Below are positions 57,102 through 64,000 of a DNA stretch of 64,000 nt, piece after piece. The notes under the pieces were generated by a model. It worked only from the letters and a program-made list of their open reading frames with translations, was not told the DNA's origin and searched no databases. This DNA is from Ferrimicrobium acidiphilum DSM 19497 (GTDB lineage: Bacteria > Actinomycetota > Acidimicrobiia > Acidimicrobiales > Acidimicrobiaceae), in contig NZ_JXUW01000005.1 in NCBI RefSeq assembly GCF_000949255.1, forward strand, positions 90,203-154,202, written 5' to 3'. Positions within the stretch are counted from its first letter, which is position 1. Every line of letters begins with the position of its first letter. A program made the translations under genes and the position numbers.

Positions 57102-58344
57102 CAGAGGAACATGGGCCTTTGGGTGATATTGCTATTGAATATGGGCAGCTCAGCCGGATTAAAGACGGTCCTTGGTCTTTACTCTCTCACGTTGTTGAAT
57201 CATGAACCTACGATTCTGGTGACCAACGACTTGAGCGCTTCCCAACGGTGATTGCAGTCTCTGTCATCCGTTTGGGGGACAAGCATATTGACAGTTGCTG
57301 TTAGCTTGGATGGCTTTTAACTTGATCACCATCAAGGTCCTCCAACCACTTAGTAGCTGGTGATCGTGCCATGATGGCAATGAGCAAGACGCAGAGGCCA
57401 GAGCCACGCTCTTATGCTCCCTCCAGCCAAGGAAACGCTAAGTGAGTTGCCGACCTGCGGAAACGCTTGAAGTAGTAGAGAAAGTTGTAACACTCCATGT
57501 GAACAGGACGTTTGACAGTCGGGCATGGTGCTGTACAAACACTACACCAACGGTTGAGCATGAAAACACAGATAGGCCGAAAGAGACAACCATCAATCGC
57601 CCTGGGAATCCCTGGCGGCATTGATCATGCGTTGCTTGCGGGTCATCCGGGTGGCGGCGATGGCCAAAGGGCTCGCCGCAACCTGCGTCTTAACCGGCTA
57701 ATCGTGAGGCACCTCAAAATTTGGGCAGAGCGCCTCGACTAGCAGGTTAAGAGCCGTTAACCGGGTTCGAAGCGCAGCGGAGAACTTTCCAACGTATTCA
57801 TTAGCCGGTTAACTTGTTGACAACGCGGACGCTGAGTTGATCAGGCAGTTGAGCCCTCGACATGGGCTGTGCAGTGGAGTTGGTTGAGCATTGCTCGGCG
57901 ATTGCGATAGATAACGGGTCAGAGGAATCGGGTAGGGCCACACCGCCTACCGGTCGATTGCAGGACGAAGGGACTGTTCTCGTTGCGTTCGATCAGGTTT
58001 CGCAGTGAAGTGTGGATTCATCGACAACTAGCTTGCCCGCTGTGATCTAATGGCAACCGATGGAGCGCGAGTGGTGAACCGAGAGGATCAATTACCCTCC
58101 AGCGAGGATGGGCGGCGATCATGTTGGGGGTAAGGCGTTCGACCGCTTATAAGACAATCGCGGAAGGTACCTTTCCAGCTCCAAGCATCAGAGCTGGTGG
58201 TCGGTGGCGAGTCTCTCAAGAGGCGCTTCGTTAGCTCCTGGACAGAGAGAGATCGGTGGCCAACGGGCACTATGTCGCTACCTCGAACATACAGGGTGCC
58301 ACCAGCATCGAAACCGGAACCGGTTCCTCGATACGAGAGTCAGC
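57102..58344. other. 1.2 kb without a supported gene, inside the element
   Basis: Contains three TTAACCGG-core sites (57690-57812). A ~48-codon open stretch near 57060-57205 (TWVAPTEEHGPLGDIAIEYG) may be the relic of a lost gene. Otherwise only short frames. Confidence 0.45.
57690..57812. promoter_or_regulatory. Cluster of TTAACCGG sites, candidate protein-binding sites
   Basis: TTAACCGGCTAAT (57690-57702) is the exact complement of ATTAGCCGGTTAA (57800-57812), and a third GTTAACCGG lies near 57756. Such clustered 8-mers inside a mobile element could bind an excision or replication protein (inference). The gene for such a protein is not visible. Confidence 0.35.
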
Positions 58345-59583
58345 TCAGTTGGGATCCATAATCTGTCCGACGTGTGGTTCTTTGAGATCGACATTGGCCC
58401 CAATTCCCTTACCGAGCAGTCGACCAATATGCTCAGCCGCTCGCCTATCCTCATCTGGCACCGAGTCGGTGTAGTGACGAGCCATGACCGCATTCGTCCA
58501 CCGGAGTCGCGACTGCTTCTGCTTCTCTGATATCACGGCATCGAGCGCTGTTGCTTGAAAGTGACGCAGAGAATGCAGGTGGATATCGCCGGCTATCTGT
58601 GAACGCGCCCGTGCCTTCATAAAACCATGCGAGATCGAGTCGGGATGAGGCGGTGTAGAGCCACCTGGCGCAAAGGAAAAGGCGAAGGCGTTGGCATCGA
58701 GTGTCAAATCCGCATCCTGAGCTAAGTTCTCTTGAATCTCGCGCAGTCTGAGAAGTTCATCTAAGGTTCCCTCATCGATTGCAACACTTCGTATGCTGGC
58801 CCTCGTCTTTGGCGACTTCACAGTCGCGCTCCCCTTATTAGATACAATCGACTCATCAATGCGAATGGTGCCGAGTGTGAGATCACAATCGTTCCAACGG
58901 ATAGCACAGGCCTCGCCCCTACGCATGCCGGTGGCAACGATGATGCGAAGAATACAACTGATGCGTGGATCCAGGCTTTGGGCCCCAACAAGCAACCTCT
59001 GCACCTCATCAAGTGAAGGAGCCCTCACTGGCGTGTGAGACTCAATCGACCAACTTGGCAGCTCTGAGTCTGCAATCGGGTTGGGCAAAGCTCCACCGCT
59101 CCACTTTCGAGCCAATCGGCACGCTCTTCCGAGTACCGCCCGGACTTGGCGTACACTTGCCTCAGCGAGTCCATCGTCCTTCAGGCTTCGTAGGTACTTC
59201 TCGACGTCATAGGATGACAACGAGGCGATGCGCCTTCGACCAATCGAGTCCTTGATCTGGACCTTCCATAAACTCTCGTACCTACGTGTCGTGGATGGGG
59301 AGAGATCTGCCCAGCCATTGTCGCGCCAAGCAATGATTGCGTCGTTGATGGTGGTCGTCGAGTTCCACTTTAATTCGGTCTCAACGATTGGTGCTGGCTT
59401 TGCCTCCTGCTCAGACACCAGCCGGGCAAGCTCCCGTTCGGCCTGGCGCTTCGTACCGCGGAAGCGAACGTAGCGATGCTTGACCTTTCCCAGGCTGTCT
59501 CGACCCACGAACACACGCAGTTCCAAGGTGCCCGGTTGGGCCACCAGCCGCATGCTTCCTGCCATCGATTCCTCCAACTTCAA
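58345..59583 (-). CDS. int: Tyrosine integrase of the tRNA-Lys element
   Basis: A 412-residue phage-type integrase. The N-terminal arm-binding domain covers about 10-60, the SAM-like domain about 75-160 (LSPSTTRRYESLW), and the catalytic domain about 185-380. It has R221 (ATGMRRGEA), a K in the VKSPKTRASIR segment, H337 and R340 (HSLRHFQAT) and nucleophile Y371 (ARHYTDSV). The usual LGH motif is replaced by SRLRW. It starts 63 bp from the tRNA-Lys end, with paired GTTGGGT sites between. It is the parent type for relics 1-3. Confidence 0.93.
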   Translation of the reverse strand: MKLEESMAGSMRLVAQPGTLELRVFVGRDSLGKVKHRYVRFRGTKRQAERELARLVSEQEAKPAPIVETELKWNSTTTINDAIIAWRDNGWADLSPSTTRRYESLWKVQIKDSIGRRRIASLSSYDVEKYLRSLKDDGLAEASVRQVRAVLGRACRLARKWSGGALPNPIADSELPSWSIESHTPVRAPSLDEVQRLLVGAQSLDPRISCILRIIVATGMRRGEACAIRWNDCDLTLGTIRIDESIVSNKGSATVKSPKTRASIRSVAIDEGTLDELLRLREIQENLAQDADLTLDANAFAFSFAPGGSTPPHPDSISHGFMKARARSQIAGDIHLHSLRHFQATALDAVISEKQKQSRLRWTNAVMARHYTDSVPDEDRRAAEHIGRLLGKGIGANVDLKEPHVGQIMDPN

Positions 59584-59590
59584 ACCCCTT

Positions 59591-59609
59591 GTTGGGTTTG
59601 CTGTTGGGT
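59591..59609. other. Candidate integrase arm sites
   Basis: GTTGGGT at 59591 and 59603, 12 bp apart, lie between the integrase start and the tRNA. Equivalent pairs occur in the distal element end (53894, 53906) and beside the integrase relics. Confidence 0.55.
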
Positions 59610-59645
59610 TTCAGCCTAGTGTGAAAGTGTACATACGCTCTGAAC

Positions 59646-59720
59646 TGGTGCGCCCCCTGGGATTCGAACCCAGAACCTGCGGATTAAGAGTCCGTTGCTC
59701 TGCCATTGAGCTAGAGGCGC
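59646..59720 (-). tRNA. tRNA-Lys(CUU)
   Basis: On the minus strand, a 7-bp acceptor stem (GCGCCTC with GGGGCGC), a D arm AGCTCAATGGCAGAGC, an anticodon loop CTCTTAA (anticodon CTT), a T arm GGTTCGAATCCC, discriminator A and encoded CCA. One weak pair (A-C) is at the top of the anticodon stem. Its 3' half is duplicated at 53720-53765 by integration. Confidence 0.95.
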
Positions 59721-59763
59721 TCGGTCTGAAAGATCATACCATGTGACGGCCTGATCGACGTTC

Positions 59764-59840
59764 TGGGGTGACCGAGGGGGCTCGAACCCCTGACCTCCAG
59801 AGCCACAATCTGGCGCTCTACCAACTGAGCTACGATCACC
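59764..59840 (-). tRNA. tRNA-His(GUG)
   Basis: On the minus strand it starts GGTGATCGTAGCTCAGTTGG with the extra G(-1) that pairs C73, diagnostic of tRNA-His. The anticodon loop is TTGTGGC (GTG), the T arm GGTTCGAGCCCC, and CCA is encoded. It lies 43 bp upstream of tRNA-Lys on the same strand. Confidence 0.95.
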
Positions 59841-59888
59841 ATCGCGGTTACTTAGCTTACATCCTGTGGTGGGTAGCCCGGCAGCTTG

Positions 59889-60959
59889 TTACTCAAGCGC
59901 TGCGTGCCCAATGGCCGCTGACTGTGGCCAAAGATCGATGGTCCCCGTCAATATGTAAAGACCAGTTGGTTCGTAGGTAAGAAGATAGGTGTAGGTGTGG
60001 TGGTGCAATTGTAAAGAACCAAAGATTGCGTCGGCCAAAACAGCGTCGGCATGACCTTGGGCATTCACGGCTGGTGTCTGTGAGTGGAGCGTGAGTTTTG
60101 ATGCCACAACAGCAAGAGAACCGCCGGGCTGTGGCACTCCACGGGCTTGAAAGAGGAGCTGCTGAGCTCTGCTAGCTCCGAAGCGTCCATGTATTGTAAG
60201 GGTCACGAGTTGGTGAAAGTTTGGTTTGCTAACCCGAAGAAAACCGTGGAAGTTAAGCCGTAGCACCTTGTCAGAGAGGCCTAGCCCCGAGGTGAGAAGC
60301 CCTTCCTTTAGGTTGCGGATTTTGAGGATGCCGGGAGCTCCGCTGCTTGCTGTAGCCAATGTGGGCTGCTGATTAGGGCCGAGGTCGATCTGGAGTGTGT
60401 TCGAATGACCGATGAAGGCGGCGACTAGTCCAACAATGAGCGAGGCCGCAACTACCGTTATCGACGCACGGAGGAAAACCCTTGACTTGATCGTGCCGAT
60501 ACGGTCGACAATCGCAAACAGTAGTCCAAAGGTCATGAGGGCACCGACACCTAGGGCGACGACGGAGACGAAAGGATAGATCCTTGCCGCTAGCACGACG
60601 TCGATGAATCCCCATATAATCCAGCTCGCTAACAAAAGTGTTGTGTAAGGGCCGTGCATATGATCGTGCAGTAATCCGAGCGAAAAGCGCAGCGTTACCG
60701 CCATGCAGACCAAGAGAGCCGATCCCACGAGCAGTATCCAGATCGTGGTTCCAAAGTGCTGGATGGGGTTAGTTAGGATTTGGATCGGGGTGAGGAGGAG
60801 TAGGAATGAACCCAGCCAAAGCATCGCAGACACCATGAATGCCCTCAGGCGACCCTTGAAAGGATCGTTGGGCGAACTCCCGGCGACCAAGACTAACTCA
60901 ATCAAAACCAACCCGATTACGAATCCGATGATGTCAAGCCGGAACGTTCCCTGGTCCAC
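59889..60959 (-). CDS. Hypothetical membrane protein with C-terminal soluble domain
   Basis: A 356-residue protein. Six or seven hydrophobic segments cover about residues 8-190. The rest (about 195-356) is a soluble, probably extracytoplasmic, beta-rich domain (VLRLNFHGFLRV, QLVTLTIHGRF, HHHTYTYLLTYEPTGLYIL). No family was recognised. It is core chromosome rather than island, upstream of the two tRNAs. Confidence 0.65.
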   Translation of the reverse strand: MDQGTFRLDIIGFVIGLVLIELVLVAGSSPNDPFKGRLRAFMVSAMLWLGSFLLLLTPIQILTNPIQHFGTTIWILLVGSALLVCMAVTLRFSLGLLHDHMHGPYTTLLLASWIIWGFIDVVLAARIYPFVSVVALGVGALMTFGLLFAIVDRIGTIKSRVFLRASITVVAASLIVGLVAAFIGHSNTLQIDLGPNQQPTLATASSGAPGILKIRNLKEGLLTSGLGLSDKVLRLNFHGFLRVSKPNFHQLVTLTIHGRFGASRAQQLLFQARGVPQPGGSLAVVASKLTLHSQTPAVNAQGHADAVLADAIFGSLQLHHHTYTYLLTYEPTGLYILTGTIDLWPQSAAIGHAALE

Positions 60960-61797
60960 ACGTCTACTCTATGGGTCGCATCCTGAGTGGTGGTCTCTTG
61001 GTTAACACCAGCGCTCAACATCGAGAGCCGTTGGTGTTGATGACTGGGCTAATCCTGTCTGTCTGCTGATGGCGGGGTTGACACAGCAGGTTGGTTTGCG
61101 TCTAAGCACCGATGCTAGTGCTGCATTCGCGCAGATAGATGTCTGTCTGTTTGTTTGTTGGGTACCCCGGGTTACCGGCTAGGTCACTGTGCGAATCGGA
61201 GGATTTACCAGCTGGTGCAGTCACATGGCGTATCGCAATAGCCCTATTAGGTGGGCCGAACTAGAAATTTTGGCAAATTTCCAAATTTCCCCCCCAAAAC
61301 CGTCACCCCCTCCCCCTAGAGCACACTAGATTTATCTATCCCATGTGGTTGTCATCTCTACCAAGAGAGAAGCAATCACCTCTGGCAACGAGGAACTGGT
61401 AGCTAAAAGCTGGTAATACAGCCAAAGAGCCAGTACCTCGCAAACGACACACCACAGTCGATGATTCCTTCTGGAATCAGAAGGCTGCGCTCGTTCGAAG
61501 AAGGTGACTCTTAAGGAGTCACCAACCAAGGGCAAGCTGGTGTGGCACATTGAAAACTGAAGAGGGAAGACATGCCAGTGCGGGTATGAGAGGAAACCCT
61601 AGGTCGACCTCGATCGTTGCTGAGCAATCAGCAAGGACTCGAGAGTGACGATCTAGTACCTCGTCAACCTAACACTTTGAGATACAACAATCCAGCTCGG
61701 ATTAACTCGTCTCTTGTCCATACGGTATCTAGACCAGAGCCATAACCGCGAAAGCAGTAAGGCTCCTAGAGTATCGCCAACCAAGAGACATTCGTTT
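60960..61797 (+). promoter_or_regulatory. rRNA operon upstream and leader region
   Basis: The 838 bp before 16S hold a promoter candidate (61078-61106), an AT/C-rich stretch near 61260-61310, and two perfect hairpins (CCTTCT/AGAAGG at 61467-61484 and GGTGACTC/GAGTCACC at 61503-61523). An ATTGAAAACTGA element near 61549 resembles the conserved antitermination/leader box before Gram-positive 16S genes. No protein gene is supported. Confidence 0.6.
61078..61106 (+). promoter_or_regulatory. Candidate rrn promoter
   Basis: TTGACA (61078-61083), a 17-bp spacer and TCTAAG (61101-61106). A perfect -35 and a 4/6 match at -10. It would give a ~690-nt leader, so a closer promoter may also exist. Confidence 0.4.
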
Positions 61798-63515
<1,718 letters not shown>

Positions 63516-64000
63516 CTCCAAGTTATTAAGAGCCAACGGTGGATGCCTTGGCGCCTGAAGCCGATGAAGGACGTAGGCGACTGCGATAAGCCATGGGGAG
63601 CTGTCTACCAAGCTTCGATCCATGGATCTCCGAATGGGGAAACCCGACATCAGTTAATGCGATGTCACCCCTGCCTGAATATATAGGGCAGGAGGAGGGA
63701 ACAAGGGGAATTGAAACATCTCAGTACCCTTTAGGAAAGGAAAACAACAGTGACTCCCCAAGTAGCGGCGAGCGAAAAGGGAAGAGCCTAAACCGAACCG
63801 GTGTGATTAGCCTGGCGGCGTTGCCGGTTCGGGGTAGTGGGAGTGATCATCTAGGTTCGCCAGAGCCTAGGAGGAGTTACAAAGTTGGCTGGTTAGTCAA
63901 AGCAGTCTGGAAAGCTGCGCCACAGAGGGTAATGGCCCCGTAGACGAAAACCTCCAACCTCCTTCGATCACCACCCAAGTAGCGCGGGATCTGGGAAAGC
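63516..64000 (+). rRNA. rrl: 23S ribosomal RNA, 5' part
   Basis: ACGGTGGATGCCTTGGC and GATGAAGGACG match the 5' end of bacterial 23S; GAAACATCTCAGTACC and AGTAGCGGCGAGCGAA follow in order. The start is estimated by alignment to E. coli numbering. It continues past the window. Confidence 0.97.

Larger units (their letters stand above)
53766..59690. mobile_element. ~5.9-kb integrative element in tRNA-Lys(CUU)
   Basis: Bounded by 46-bp direct repeats of the tRNA-Lys 3' end. It carries a conserved element end (53770-53912), a hypothetical gene (54805-55989), a secreted protein gene (56217-56879) and an intact tyrosine integrase (58345-59583) next to the regenerated tRNA. No replication, conjugation or packaging gene is visible, so it is probably a non-autonomous island. 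Confidence 0.85.

Noticed and set aside
61467..61523. Leader hairpins as rRNA terminators
   Set aside because: They have no T-runs and lie before 16S; an antitermination or processing role is more likely.

Overview
The window looks like chromosome of an acidophilic actinobacterium of the Acidimicrobiia (Ferrimicrobium/Acidimicrobium/Acidithrix-like). This is inferred from the actinobacterial character of the 16S rRNA at 61.8-63.3 kb, a WhiG-type sigma factor gene beside xerC, rpsB and tsf, frequent GTG/TTG starts and a moderate G+C. The species is an inference; no database was searched.

Region 1 (1-26.5 kb, all minus strand) is a dense housekeeping superoperon. In transcription order it runs xerC, whiG-like sigma, rpsB, tsf, pyrH, frr, cdsA, dxr, rseP-like protease, ispG, proS, rimP, nusA, ylxR, infB, rbfA, truB, ribF, rpsO, pnp, dapB, dapA, rnj, ftsK (cut by the window edge). 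It links translation, RNA decay, the MEP isoprenoid route, lysine/diaminopimelate synthesis, phospholipid synthesis and chromosome segregation. Terminators follow proS and pnp. A 15-bp minisatellite lies between dapB and dapA.

Region 2 (26.5-37.8 kb) is mixed chromosome. It holds a 5'-truncated IS1634-type transposase, an alternative-oxidase-like diiron protein, a lipoprotein, malic enzyme, an EamA transporter, a hotdog thioesterase, RF3 and an APC permease.

Region 3 (38.5-59.7 kb) is an accreted genomic island. Tandem integrative elements appear to have entered the 3' end of a tRNA-Val(UAC) gene, of which only fragments remain, and a tRNA-Lys(CUU) gene, which is intact at 59.7 kb. Three copies of a ~140-bp element end sit beside the tRNA fragments. 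Paired GTTGGGT repeats, 12 bp apart, occur both in these ends and upstream of each integrase gene or relic, as expected for integrase arm sites. The cargo is mostly toxin-antitoxin or defence-like: DUF433/DUF5615, Phd/RelE, MazEF-type, a broken Phd-PIN-Abi operon and a truncated GIY-YIG gene. Secreted or lipidated proteins and an ISAzo13-type element with a frameshifted transposase are also present. The rightmost element (53.7-59.7 kb) has matching 46-bp ends and an intact integrase.

Region 4 (59.6-64 kb) holds tRNA-Lys, tRNA-His, a membrane protein and the start of an rRNA operon on the plus strand (leader, 16S, a spacer without tRNAs, 5' part of 23S).
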